Of a stretch of 64,000 nt of DNA, positions 41,270 to 50,166 are shown piece after piece. The DNA comes from Streptomyces sp. ISL-94 (GTDB lineage: Bacteria > Actinomycetota > Actinomycetes > Streptomycetales > Streptomycetaceae). The notes under the pieces were generated by a model. The model saw only the letters and a program-made list of their open reading frames with translations, ran no database searches and was not told the DNA's origin. The DNA lies in assembly GCF_018614075.1 (NCBI RefSeq), contig NZ_JAGGOZ010000069.1, positions 1 to 64,000 on the forward strand, written 5' to 3'. Position 1 is the first letter of the stretch. Each line of letters starts with the position of its first letter. Both the position numbers and the translations under genes were made by a program.

Positions 41270-41310
41270 CACGACAGCGCCCCGCCCCCGGCGTGGGGGG
41301 CTGGGCGAAG
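41270..41310. terminator. GC-rich hairpin between convergent genes
   Basis: CGCCCCGCCCCC and GGGGGGCTGGGCG form an imperfect stem around GGCGT, between the SLATT stop (41179) and the accessory-gene stop (41318). It could terminate transcription from both sides. The stem has mismatches, so confidence is modest. Confidence 0.4.
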
Positions 41311-41317
41311 GTGGTGG

Positions 41318-41800
41318 TTACGCGGGGCCTGGGCGGCCACCCACGGGCAGCGTGCGTACGTTTCCGGCGCCGTCGAGGGCTTTGCGTAGCCGTTGGATCT
41401 CCTCGTGCTGGGCCGCCAGCCGGGACACGGCGCGGGTGCGGAACTCGGTCAGCTCGGTGATGGTGTCGTTCCGCTGGGCGACCCGGGTCCGCAGCTGTTC
41501 CACCTCGCCCTTCAACCGGGTGATCTGGGCGTCCCGGGGGTCGGTGATCTCCCCGGCTTCCTGCTTGGCCCGTACGCGCCGCTCGAACTCCTCGGCGAGA
41601 TGCTGGTACGGGCCGGGCCGCTCGTTCCCGGCCCGGTCCTTCTTCGGGTAGAAGCCGGTCCGGGACACGCCGGCCTCGGCGGCCAGGGTCTTCAGGTCGC
41701 ACCGGCCGCCGGGCGGGAGTTCGCCGCGCAGCAGGCGGTCCATGGCGGCCTGGATCGCCTGTTCGTGGTGCTGCTTCGTCTCTTCGCTGATCCGTGCCAT
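41318..41800 (-). CDS. Recombinase-accessory protein, HTH plus coiled coil (DUF6262/TnpC-like role)
   Basis: A 160-residue protein (MARISEETKQHHEQAIQAAM). Residues ~30-75 hold a DNA-binding-like segment (LKTLAAEAGVSRTGFYPKK) and ~90-150 a coiled coil (QITRLKGEVEQLRTRVAQR). Its ATG overlaps the stop of the third recombinase (TGATG), so it is the last gene of a four-gene recombination operon. Tn554-type and recombinase-trio elements also carry a small helical partner (TnpC) that stimulates or orients recombination; a similar role is inferred. A close paralogue lies at 13567-14061. Confidence 0.8.
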   Translation of the reverse strand: MARISEETKQHHEQAIQAAMDRLLRGELPPGGRCDLKTLAAEAGVSRTGFYPKKDRAGNERPGPYQHLAEEFERRVRAKQEAGEITDPRDAQITRLKGEVEQLRTRVAQRNDTITELTEFRTRAVSRLAAQHEEIQRLRKALDGAGNVRTLPVGGRPGPA

Positions 41801-43998
41801 CACTGCTCCTTCGACGTGCCGGTGCCGGCGGCGGCGTCGATCTCTTCCAGGACCCGGACGGTGCGGTCCAGGTCGGCGCGTACGCGGTCGCGTGCGTCTT
41901 TGTGGCCGCGGGGGATGCTGCCGAGGAACACCTTCGTCTTCTGGGCGTTGTCCGCCCACACCGGCCTGTGACAGGGGTGGTGGGTGGCCTGCGGGCATCG
42001 GGAGGAGTCGCACAGCCCGGCCATGGGCTTGGAGTCGGCGGTGATCTCGGTGCCTGCGATCTTCAGGCAGAGCGCCTTGTGGGGGTCCATGAACCAGCAG
42101 TAGTTTGCCGTGCCGACGTGGAGGTACTGGGCCTGGTGCCGCAGCAGGTTGACCAGCTGGCGGTCCGAGTCCATCGTCTTCGGCTCCCCCGCCGGATGGT
42201 CCTTCAGTGCGGCGTCCACGTGCGTGAACGTGGCGATGACGTCGCGGGCGCCGGGGCCGGACGGCATGATCCCGGCCTGGAAGTCCCGGAACGCGGCCGC
42301 GGTCAGCTCCATGTGGTGCTCGGTCTCTTGCTCCCCGACCTCGGCGAGGAAGATCCCCTGGGCGCCGCCGGGCCGGTGGGCGTAGCCCTCGGTCGTGGCT
42401 ACCTGCACGTGTTTGAGATGGATCTTCGCGGCGATCATCCCACCGGGCCGGTAGGCCAGGGCCATGGACAGGGTTCGGCGGAGCATCCGCGCGTTGACCG
42501 GTCCGTCCGGAATTGAGGTAAGGCCGAGGCGGGCGCCTTCGGGACCGTTCACCCAGTCCCGAAAGTTCCGGTAGACCTGCGACGTGTTGAGGAGCTGCAT
42601 ACCGAACACGGCGCCGTGCAGTGCACCGCTTCGGCGGGCGATCTGGGCCCCGAGCGCTACGGCCTTCCAGGCTTCTTCGATCACCACCCATTCTTCTGGT
42701 AGGCCGCCGAACTCCTGCCCCTTGATCACCCGGGATGCGAGCCGGTAGCGCATGGCCCCGCTGCATGCAGGGGTGGGCGGAAGGCAGGAGTCTTCGGTAA
42801 GTTCGGCCAGTTCACTGGCCCTCATCCCGCTCACGGTGGACGTGATCAACATGCAGGCGTGCTGCACGACGCGGCCGAGGTGCCGCAGCTGGTCATGGTC
42901 AAGGGGAAGCATGCACGGCACCGTGCCGGCCTTGTCGGCGCGCTGAACCATGGCCGCCTGGCGGCCGATGATGTCCTGTACGCCGACCTTGGCCACGGCG
43001 TCTTCAAGGAGTGGGCGGAAGAAGGCCCGCTGCTCCTCATTCATCACCCGCTGGTTGGCGCCCTCGCGGATCAGATGGTCCAGGTGCACTTCCAGCAAAG
43101 GGTCTGACGGCGACCAGCCGTTCGCCGACACACGACGTGCGGAGTCCTTACGGGCCATGCGAGGGAGCGGAACGCCATTGCGTACGTAGTTCCCGATGTG
43201 GGCGGAGAACCGGTACTTCTCCTGGTCAGTCAGGTTATGACCTTGGATCATGGTGGGCTTGGCCGCCATGCGGGCGTCGTTCCGTTCGATCTCTTCGGCC
43301 ACGTGCGGACCGATCGTCTCGACTATCCAGAGCGCGGCGGACAACATCGGCTGGAGCACATGGTCCGGTACCGGGCCGACCTTGTTCCCCTGACTCGGTT
43401 TCCAGCCGGTGACGTCGGCCGCCGTGCGGCCGCCCCAGGGCTGGAAAGCTGGAGCGTAGGCATCGTGGGTGAACAGCTCTCGGTACATGGCCAGGTACTG
43501 GACGGGGACGATGTGGTTGATGACGGTTGCCGGAGACCGGTTCCCGTCACCTCTCACACGGGGTGTGACCAATGCCAGGTAGCGGTCGCAGTGCTCTTGC
43601 CCCACATCGGTGAGGGTGCGGACACCGTCAGCGGACAGCCAGTTCAACCAGTTGGCCAGGTGCTGGACCGTGTCGTACATGCCGCTGATCGCCTTCGGCG
43701 TGCGGAAGGAGTCCGGCAGCACGGCCACCCGTTCATCGGTCGGGGCGAGAAGCGACAGGACCAGCTCTTTCGCCACGACCCGCCACACCGGATCCACGAT
43801 GATGGAGAAGTCCCACCGCAGCCGGAACCGGGCCAGGTACTTCGGGGCACCGGCCAGTCCCGACAAGTCCCACAGGTCATCATCGAACTGTGCCCCCGGC
43901 GCCTCAGGCTTCAGCTCCAGCCCTGCCACCTGGCAGACTTCCAGGCCCGCGAACAGTGACCGGCGGGCATGCACCATGTGGTTCTTCGTGGCCGTCAT
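41800..43998 (-). CDS. Tyrosine recombinase 3 of the element (large, Cys/His-rich C-terminus)
   Basis: A 732-residue site-specific recombinase. The N-terminal ~350 residues form an arm/core-binding region with a SAM-like helical part (YDTVQHLANWLNWLSADGVR). The catalytic domain includes SGMRASELAELTED (first Arg), RMLRRTLSMALAYRPGG (box II Arg region) and LKHVQVATTEGYAHR (His and nucleophilic Tyr). The C-terminal ~120 residues contain NYCWFMDPHKALCLKIAG and LCDSSRCPQATHHPCH, a probable metal-binding tail also preserved in the fragment at 13215. ATG 43998 overlaps the ancestral end of recombinase 2 (ATGA). All three recombinases are probably required for excision and insertion. Confidence 0.88.
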   Translation of the reverse strand: MTATKNHMVHARRSLFAGLEVCQVAGLELKPEAPGAQFDDDLWDLSGLAGAPKYLARFRLRWDFSIIVDPVWRVVAKELVLSLLAPTDERVAVLPDSFRTPKAISGMYDTVQHLANWLNWLSADGVRTLTDVGQEHCDRYLALVTPRVRGDGNRSPATVINHIVPVQYLAMYRELFTHDAYAPAFQPWGGRTAADVTGWKPSQGNKVGPVPDHVLQPMLSAALWIVETIGPHVAEEIERNDARMAAKPTMIQGHNLTDQEKYRFSAHIGNYVRNGVPLPRMARKDSARRVSANGWSPSDPLLEVHLDHLIREGANQRVMNEEQRAFFRPLLEDAVAKVGVQDIIGRQAAMVQRADKAGTVPCMLPLDHDQLRHLGRVVQHACMLITSTVSGMRASELAELTEDSCLPPTPACSGAMRYRLASRVIKGQEFGGLPEEWVVIEEAWKAVALGAQIARRSGALHGAVFGMQLLNTSQVYRNFRDWVNGPEGARLGLTSIPDGPVNARMLRRTLSMALAYRPGGMIAAKIHLKHVQVATTEGYAHRPGGAQGIFLAEVGEQETEHHMELTAAAFRDFQAGIMPSGPGARDVIATFTHVDAALKDHPAGEPKTMDSDRQLVNLLRHQAQYLHVGTANYCWFMDPHKALCLKIAGTEITADSKPMAGLCDSSRCPQATHHPCHRPVWADNAQKTKVFLGSIPRGHKDARDRVRADLDRTVRVLEEIDAAAGTGTSKEQ

Positions 43999-45739
43999 AC
44001 GGTCATCTCCTCGGGGCGCACGGGTACCTCTTCGTCGGTGTCGGTCACGCTGGCCGCCGCCTGTTCCAGGACGGCGGCGGGGAAGGCGGGCAGGATGTCC
44101 CGGTCCAGCCGGTCGGCGTACGGACCGAACACGGCCACGAACTGGGCGGTGGTCATCTGCCGGTACTGCCGCGCGAAGAGGCGTGCAGGCGCAGCAGGTT
44201 CGGCGCGTGCCGGGGCATGAACACGGCCAGGGGGCACAGCAGGCACACCCATGGCCGGGCCGGGCAGGGCTTCCCGGCCGGGCCGTGAAGGCCGGCCAGC
44301 TGGTCCTTGCACGACGCGGTGAACACGTCGCGCTCCCCGCCCAGAAGCTCGGCCAGGGCGCCGTCGCTGACGCCGAGGTCGGCCGCCACCGCCGGGAGGT
44401 CGACCGCTGCGCGGGCCGCCGCCTCCAGGGTGAGCACGACCGGCGGGAGGGCCCGCCGCAGGAGGTCGGACTGGCTCTCCTCAATGATCGTTTCGACCGC
44501 ATCCATCTGGGCCGGGGTCTGCGCTGTCAGGTAGCGGTCGCCCTCCACGGCGGTCGTGTGGTTCGGGTCGATCGCCGTATTGCCTGTCCACCCCTTCCGG
44601 CTCAGGGTGTTCACGTAGGTCGTCCGGATCCGGGACATGTGGAGGAGCAACGGCTTCCCGGAGTCATCGACCAGCCCCAGCTGCGCGGCGAGCCCGCTCT
44701 TTTGAGCCGACTGGTTCACTTTGAATTTGGCCGGGCCGCTGATGGTGTACCCGGATGTTCGGCGCTCACGTCCGCTGGGTTGGCGGAGCCGTAGCCACAG
44801 TTCCTCGCGCACGTCCTCGTCGGCGTGCCTGCGAAGGAGGGCCGAGTGTTCCAGCCATCGCTCGATGAGCCGGACCGGGCGGCCGGTGAGGTTGACAGAC
44901 TCGGGGCCGCGGCGGCCTTTGATGTAGTCCAGGAGTACGGAGGCGTCGCCGGACCACGTCACGTCACCGAGGCCGAGTCCGGCGATTCCGTCGGGCACCA
45001 CACCGGTGTAGACGCCGAGGAGCATCCGATACGCGGCGGCGATCTTGCCCGACGGGTACAGCGCATCTTGGATCTGAGCACGACCCACCTGTTCCACACT
45101 GAAGCGCGTACAGCCGACGCTCGCCGTGAGCGCTCGGGTGGACATCGGCCCGTACTCCATGAGTTCGTGGGCCACGTTCGCCGGGGTAACGCCCCCGCCG
45201 CGGGGGTCTTGGCCCGCTTCTGCGGCCGCCACTGCGCGCTGATGGTCTGCCCAGCTCTGCCGTACGACCGACCGCAGGGCGTCGGTGATGCGCTGCCACT
45301 CGGCCTCGGTGTAGGGCTGGAGCGGCGTTGTTTTGGGTCGCACCTTGTTGGGGCGTCCGTTCAGGAAGCGGACGACGTCCGGCGCCAGGGTGCCGCTGGT
45401 CTGGTGCGCGGCGCGGAGCAGGGCCCGCGCCATGTCGGCGCGGTAGATGCTTGCGGCCAGCCAGTACCGCAGGAGGAGCGGGCGCGTCAGATCGGACATG
45501 CCACCGGTGAATCCTTCGTCGGCCAGCCAGCGGACCATTCTGCGCAGGCCGGTCGCGTACTGGGCGGCCGTGCCCCGGGCCGCGATCGTCCCGTGGGGGT
45601 GGACCAGCTCGGGGAACCCGGCGATCAGCTCGGCGACCAGCGGCTGGTTCGGCAGGGTGTCGAACGCGGTCACGTACCGGCTTCCGTCGGGGAAGACGAA
45701 TTCGACGCGTAGGGGGTCGTGGTGGATGTGGGCGGGCAT
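43995..45739 (-). CDS. Tyrosine recombinase 2 of the element, with a frameshift near its 3' end
   Basis: As read, the frame from ATG 45739 stops at 44153 (528 residues). The last recognisable residues are PNLLRLHA at ~44180. One base further the expected continuation, LFARQYRQMTTAQFVAVFGP, runs in another frame to a stop at 43995, which overlaps the next ATG in the ATGA style of this operon. So a single-base deletion near 44179-44183 (true mutation or sequencing error) replaces the last ~60 residues with 8. Catalytic features upstream remain: HMSRIRTTYVN (HxxR) and DPNHTTAVEGDRYL (His, Tyr). A Cys pair (WVCLLCPLAVF) lies near the break. Whether the shortened protein works is unknown. Confidence 0.82.
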
Positions 45740-47181
45740 CAGATGTCGTCTCCGAACTCGGCGGCAGCTTCGGCCTCGGCGTCGTCGTCGGCGCGGCCGG
45801 TGCTGGTGTAGGCGTCGCGGTAGATCCGCTGGACGTCGAGGCGCCTCAGGTAGATTTCCGTCGTCGTGACGGAGGAGTGACCGAGGAGATCCCGAAGGAT
45901 CATCAGCGGGTCCGTCTTGGTCAGGTAGAGGGCCAGGCCGGCGTCCCCGCCGGTGTCGTTGATCAGCGCGGCGGCGCGCTGGTAGTAGCCCTGGACCAGG
46001 GCTTCCAGGGTCTCCATGGCGAAGGTGTGGCGCAGCGCGTGGGCGTGCACGGTGGGGAACCGGGGCTCGAACCGGTCGCGGATGCGCTGGGATGTGCGCC
46101 GGAAGACGGTGTCCCAGTCCACGAACGGGGTCCCCGCGGACTGCACGGCGACCAGCGGTGACGTGCCGTCCGCCTTGACCAGCCGCAGGCGCTCGGCGGG
46201 TCCGAGGAGCCGCCACGGTATCCGGTGCCCGTTGATCCGGCCGCCCTCCCAGTCGGCCTGTTCCACCATCAGCGGCGGCCCGAGGCGGGCCGGCGGCCGG
46301 TAGGGGGCCCGGCCGACGGCGGCGTGCCGGTCCAGCTCCACGTACTGGTGGACGTCGGCCAGCGCCCCATGGCTGGTCCAGGTGGCCCTGGCCTTGTTCC
46401 CCTTCGTCGTGGCCTCGGCGATCGGGAACCAGACCGGCACGGGCGTCCGCCGCGCGGGCAGGGCGGGGAGCTCGTAGGTCAGCAGGTAGGTGAACTCCTG
46501 GGCGCGCAGTCCCGAGGCGACGGCGAGGCCGCCCATGGAGCCGTTGCGGGACAGCTCCCGCCCCCGGAAGGAGTCGTCCGGTGCTCCGTCCGGGTCGAGA
46601 CCGGCGAGGGCCCGCAGGAAGAGGTCCCGGAATCCGGGCTCCAGGTATTTCATGGTCGCGTGCGGTTGAGCCCGGCGGACAGTCGCCGTGTTACGGCGGG
46701 TCTCCACCGGGCCTGAGTCTTTGGAGTACCGGGAGCCCATGGCGTACGTGAACGGAACCTTCGAGCAGTGATCGTTGTCGACGGCCCACGTGTAGAAGCT
46801 GGACAGGACCGTGATCCGCTGATTCCAGGTGGAGCCGTCCCAGCGCGCTTCGATGGGGCCGGCCAGCCGGTACTCGGCGAATGCTCCGAGCGCGGCCCGA
46901 AGGTCCTCGCGTTCACCGAACGGGTGGACCGACCGGGACGCCAGGAACTCCAGCCAGCTGCGGACGGCCTGGGCGTACGACTTCCACGACTTCGCCGCCG
47001 GTACCCCGCTGATCGGAAGTTCCCTCAGCCAGGCGTTCACCGCGACCGTGGGGCGTGGCCCGTTCTCGTCCTCGAACCTCAGATCGTCATCGACCAGGAC
47101 CGGCATGTTCTCCCGGATCAGGGGTTCTCGGCCCAGATCCCAGGACTCCCACCCGTCGCGGGTGAAGTAGGTCAGCAGCAT
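45739..47181 (-). CDS. Tyrosine recombinase 1 of the element
   Basis: A 480-residue tyrosine recombinase, first gene of the recombination operon. The SAM-like DNA-binding domain spans residues ~45-150 (AVNAWLRELP, SWKSYAQAVRSWLEFL). The catalytic domain has VASGLRAQEFTYLLTYELP (Arg), HAHALRHTFAMETLEAL (HxxR) and LLGHSSVTTTEIYLRR (His, nucleophilic Tyr), so all catalytic residues are present. ATG 47181 lacks a clear ribosome site. Only 30 bp upstream begins a 10-bp inverted repeat and then the right end of the element, so transcription starts within the attachment region and binding there may autoregulate it. It is coupled to recombinase 2 (TGATG). Confidence 0.92.
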   Translation of the reverse strand: MLLTYFTRDGWESWDLGREPLIRENMPVLVDDDLRFEDENGPRPTVAVNAWLRELPISGVPAAKSWKSYAQAVRSWLEFLASRSVHPFGEREDLRAALGAFAEYRLAGPIEARWDGSTWNQRITVLSSFYTWAVDNDHCSKVPFTYAMGSRYSKDSGPVETRRNTATVRRAQPHATMKYLEPGFRDLFLRALAGLDPDGAPDDSFRGRELSRNGSMGGLAVASGLRAQEFTYLLTYELPALPARRTPVPVWFPIAEATTKGNKARATWTSHGALADVHQYVELDRHAAVGRAPYRPPARLGPPLMVEQADWEGGRINGHRIPWRLLGPAERLRLVKADGTSPLVAVQSAGTPFVDWDTVFRRTSQRIRDRFEPRFPTVHAHALRHTFAMETLEALVQGYYQRAAALINDTGGDAGLALYLTKTDPLMILRDLLGHSSVTTTEIYLRRLDVQRIYRDAYTSTGRADDDAEAEAAAEFGDDI

Positions 47182-47210
47182 GCCAACACTCTAGACATTG
47201 CAACACAGTT

Positions 47211-47291
47211 GGCGGGAGTGGATAGAGGAACAGTTGCACTCCCGCCTAGCCGTCTAATGCGACAGTGTCAGAGTGCAGGGATTAACCCGTT
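47211..47291. other. Right attachment end of the element with regulatory inverted repeat
   Basis: GGCGGGAGTG (47211-47220) and CACTCCCGCC (47237-47246) form a perfect 10-bp inverted repeat between the recombinase 1 start and the element end. Outside it are the inner arm CGTCTAATGCGACA (47251-47264), the terminal inverted repeat AGTGCAGGGAT (47272-47282) and the core ACCCGTT (47285-47291). The layout suggests combined recombinase-binding and promoter-control sites. Confidence 0.75.
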
Positions 47292-48018
47292 CTGGAGCCA
47301 GGTGGAGTTCACCCTCGAAGCCGGCTCGCCCGCCGCGCCCCCGGAGGTCCGGGTGGTGTGCCTCGACGGACGCCCGGAGCTGGAACGGCAGTTGACACGG
47401 CTGTCGGACCTGGTCGGCCGGCCGGTGCGGGACAGCCGGCTCGTCGAACGGAGCTACGGGGACACCGTACGGGCCATGTCGGGCTGCGCGGAGCGGAGTC
47501 CGGCGCAGTGCCGGCTGCCGGGAACACTGCCCGGCCGGGACCCTCAGGGCCTGCTCGGCAGGGACTCGTACGCCGCCCGCTCCGACTTCTGGCCGGGTGC
47601 CGGGCTGCCGGACGCGGCCGTCCGTGCCGTGCTGGCCGCCGTCGGGCGGTACCGGCAGGCCGTGCCGCCCGGCGGCCTCGGGGTGGTCCAGTTCGACGGG
47701 GTCTGCGGCGGGGCCGTGAACCGGGTCGCGGCCGCCGCCACTGCCTTCGTACACCGCGACAGCGCCTTCCTCGCCCAGTACCTCGCCTACTGGCCCGAGT
47801 CCGCGACCGCCGACGAAGTGGCCCGGCACCAGGGCTGGCTCGACGGGCTCTGGCAGGACCTGCGGCCCTGGGCGGGCGGCCGGGCGTACCAGAACTACCC
47901 GGACCCCCGGCTGACCGGCTGGCGCGAGGCCTACTACGGCCCGAACCTCCCCCGGCTGGCGGAGGTCCGGCGCACCTACGATCCCGACCGGCTCTTCCGC
48001 TTCCCCCAGGCACTCTAG
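47285..48018 (+). pseudogene. FAD-dependent oxidoreductase (BBE type), 3' part
   Basis: Resumes the interrupted oxidoreductase at PFWSQVEFTLEAGSPAAPPE and runs to TAG at 48016-48018. The C-terminal substrate-cap and BBE motif are intact (AYQNYPDPRLTGWREAYYG, NLPRLAEVRRTYDPDRLFRF). It contains no start codon of its own near the junction and lacks the FAD-binding domain. The stop overlaps the ribosome site of the protease gene, so the two were an operon before the insertion; the protease may now depend on another promoter or on read-through. Confidence 0.9.
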
Positions 48019-48026
48019 GAGCTCCC

Positions 48027-49157
48027 GTGCGACGTACGTTGACCATGGCCGCGGCGGCCGCCGCCCTGCTGGTGCCGGGAGGGCCGCTGCCCGTCGCCGA
48101 GGCCGGGAGCGCCGCCGCCCCGGTGGCGAGGCACTGGACCGCGCGCGAGGCGCAGTCCTTCTGGACCGCCGAACGGATGGCCGCCTCCGCGCCGCTGCCC
48201 CCCGATCCGGAGCCGGCAGCGCCCCCGGCGCCCGAGCCGGCGACCGCTTCTCCGGCGCCCGAGCCGGCCGCGGCCCCGGCCCCCTCTCCGTCGCCTTCCC
48301 CCGCGTCGGCTCCCTCCCCGGCCCCGTCCTCGGAGCCGGCGGGTGCGGCCCCCACGCCGCCACCGAGCCCGAGCCCGACACCGAGCCCGACCCCGGCCGC
48401 CCGCCCCCTGCCCGCCTGGCTGCCGGCCGCCGGCCCCGGTGTCGGGCAGGACTTCAACGGCGTCCCCGTCGTCGGCCGGATGTTCGTGGTCAAGGCCGGC
48501 GGGGCGTACTTCTGCACCGCGAGCGTGGTCGCCTCACCCCGCCACAACCTCGTGCTCAGCGCGGCGCACTGCCTGCTCGGCTCCGACACCCGGCAGATCG
48601 CCTTCGTCCCGCAGTACACGCACGCCAATCCGCAGCCCTACGGGATGTTCCCGGTCCTGCGGGACTCGGCCGGCCACTCCAAGATCTGGATCGACCCGCG
48701 CTACCGGTCCCAGGGCCCTGACCGCGCGGCCACCCTCGACGTGGCCTTCGCACAAGTGGGGCCGGACGCCGACGGCTTCCCCGTGGAGGAGGTGGTCGGC
48801 GGCAACCGCCTGGTCACCGGGGCCGGCTACGTGCACCCGGGCATCTCGCTGATCGGATATCCGGCTTCCGCCGCGCGCCCGCGGCTGTGCGTCAACCGGA
48901 CGACGAAGTTCACCAGCAAGGACCCGAGGATCCCCGGATCGTTCCTGCGGATCGACTGCACCGGCTATCCCGGCGGGACCAGCGGCGGCCCGTTCCTGGC
49001 CCGCTACGACGCACGGACCGGGACCGGTGACGTGGTCGGGGTCATCGGCGGCTGGAAGACGGGCGGAGACACCGCCGACACCTCCTACAGCTCCTACTTC
49101 GGCACGGACATCAGGAAGTTGTACGAGAAGGCGGTTGCCGGGGCAAAGGCGGGGTGA
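48027..49157 (+). CDS. Secreted trypsin-like serine protease with Pro/Ala-rich linker
   Basis: A 376-residue extracellular protease. It has a signal peptide (TLTMAAAAAALLVPGG with cleavage near VAEAG), a disordered Pro/Ala/Ser linker at residues ~52-135, and a chymotrypsin-fold domain. The triad is visible: LSAAHC (His), TLDVAFAQV (Asp) and GYPGGTSGGPF (Ser). Disulphide Cys occur in YFCTASV/AAHC and LCVNRT/IDCTGY. GTG 48027 has TAGGAG overlapping the upstream oxidoreductase stop, showing former operonic linkage. It resembles the V8/glutamyl-type secreted proteases common in Streptomyces. The target is unknown. Confidence 0.9.
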   Translation: MRRTLTMAAAAAALLVPGGPLPVAEAGSAAAPVARHWTAREAQSFWTAERMAASAPLPPDPEPAAPPAPEPATASPAPEPAAAPAPSPSPSPASAPSPAPSSEPAGAAPTPPPSPSPTPSPTPAARPLPAWLPAAGPGVGQDFNGVPVVGRMFVVKAGGAYFCTASVVASPRHNLVLSAAHCLLGSDTRQIAFVPQYTHANPQPYGMFPVLRDSAGHSKIWIDPRYRSQGPDRAATLDVAFAQVGPDADGFPVEEVVGGNRLVTGAGYVHPGISLIGYPASAARPRLCVNRTTKFTSKDPRIPGSFLRIDCTGYPGGTSGGPFLARYDARTGTGDVVGVIGGWKTGGDTADTSYSSYFGTDIRKLYEKAVAGAKAG

Positions 49158-49503
49158 GCGCCCGGACCCAGCGGGTCCGGCGCGGGTTGCCGACCGTGCG
49201 CGGGGTCGCCGGGAGCCCGTCGGCGGTCAGCGGGTCGGCGGGCGCGAGCCCGAGCCGGCGGCGCAGGTCGGCGAGGGCCGCGTGGACGGGCGCGAGGACG
49301 AGCTCGACGCCCGGGTCGATGGAGGCGAGGGCGTGCGCGGTGGTCTCGATCGCCTCGGCGGCGTCCTCGGCGGCGGTCCGGCTCCACCCTCCGGGCGCCC
49401 CGGTCCCCCAGGGCACGACGGTGTCGTAGAGGTGGCAGGCGGCATCGGCCACGGCGTCGGCCTGTTCCCGGACACCCGGCGCCGCGATGGTCGGCAGTTC
49501 CAT
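49111..49503 (-). CDS. Hypothetical helical protein
   Basis: A 130-residue frame from ATG 49503. It has an amphipathic helical core (VREQADAVADAACHLYDTV, AEAIETTAHALASI, LAPVHAALADLRRRLG) and a basic, Pro-rich C-terminus that overlaps the end of the protease gene by 47 bp on the other strand. I do not recognise a family and there is no clear ribosome site. Codon usage is consistent with a real gene, but the overlapping end suggests the C-terminus may be misread or the gene truncated. Confidence 0.45.
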   Translation of the reverse strand: MELPTIAAPGVREQADAVADAACHLYDTVVPWGTGAPGGWSRTAAEDAAEAIETTAHALASIDPGVELVLAPVHAALADLRRRLGLAPADPLTADGLPATPRTVGNPRRTRWVRALTPPLPRQPPSRTTS

Positions 49504-49582
49504 GCCGGGTCAACGAGCGGGTCCCTGGCGGGGGTGCGACCGAGTGCTGCCGGGGCGCCGACCCTGGCCCGCTCCCCCGGCG

Positions 49583-50166
49583 CTATCCCGCGGATGCGCC
49601 CCGGCGTATGCGGCGGGCCACGGCGTGTGCGGCGGCGGTGGCGGCCCCGGCGAGGGCCAGGCCCCGGAGCGCGTCGCGGGTCGGCGTGGGCCGCAGGACC
49701 CCGGCGCGGCCCAGCCGGCCGCGGGCCCAGAGGGTGAAGGGGACGACCAGGAGGGGCGAGGTGACCACCCCCGGGGTGTAGCCGCGGGTGGCGGCGGACT
49801 GCCCGAGGTGGACGAGCCCGTGCAGGCCGAAGCCGCTCAGGGCGCTCTGGTAGAACGCGGAACGCCCGCCGGTGCGCAGCCCGTCGGCGGAGGCCGCGGC
49901 GACGACGAGGCCCATGAGGCCGACGGCGGCGGCTCGAACTCGCGCCCGTCCACGCGTTCGAGCCGCCGCCAGACCCGGTCGGGCACGCGGGGGTGGCGCT
50001 CGCGCAGGACGGGGACCCGGGTGCGGGACCAGCGCGCCATGGTGGCCACCTCCTCCAGGTCGTGCACGGCCCAGGCCGCCAGCAGGCCCAGGGTCGCGAG
50101 TACGGGCGCGGAGGCGGGCCGCTCGTGGGCCGGCCGCTCGTGGGCGGGCTGTTTCGATTCGCTCAT
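49583..50166 (-). pseudogene. HXXEE-domain membrane protein, frameshifted
   Basis: ATG 50166 starts a frame with a short PAHER duplication and then a helix with LLAAWAVHDLEEVATMARW, the HxxEE motif of a small integral-membrane family. After VDGREF (~49935) the homologous continuation (GLMGLVVAAASADGLRTGGR, GLHGLVHLGQSAATRGYTPG) is in another frame ending at 49583. Two extra bases (or one missing) near 49930 account for this. The start overlaps the stop of the AEC transporter fragment (ATGA). Either the gene is dead or this is a base-call error. Confidence 0.65.

Larger units (their letters stand above)
33921..47291. mobile_element. 13.4-kb integrative element with triple tyrosine recombinase, RiPP cluster and SLATT protein
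   Basis: The element sits inside an oxidoreductase gene. Joining 33921-33927 to 47285-47291 through their shared ACCCGTT restores an uninterrupted PDPFWSQVEF reading. Just inside the core are imperfect inverted repeats, ATCCCCGCACT (33929-33939) and AGTGCAGGGAT (47272-47282). A second pair is TGTCGCATTCGACG (34019-34032) against CGTCTAATGCGACA (47251-47264). Three tandem tyrosine recombinases and a coiled-coil accessory gene lie at the right end. Cargo at the left comprises an AmcA/AmcB-like cyclophane RiPP operon, an XRE regulator and a SLATT-domain protein. The organisation recalls Tn554-type or recombinase-in-trio elements. Confidence 0.9.

Noticed and set aside
44153..44185. Programmed ribosomal frameshift in recombinase 2
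   Set aside because: There is no slippery heptamer or downstream pseudoknot, and a plain single-base deletion explains the pattern.
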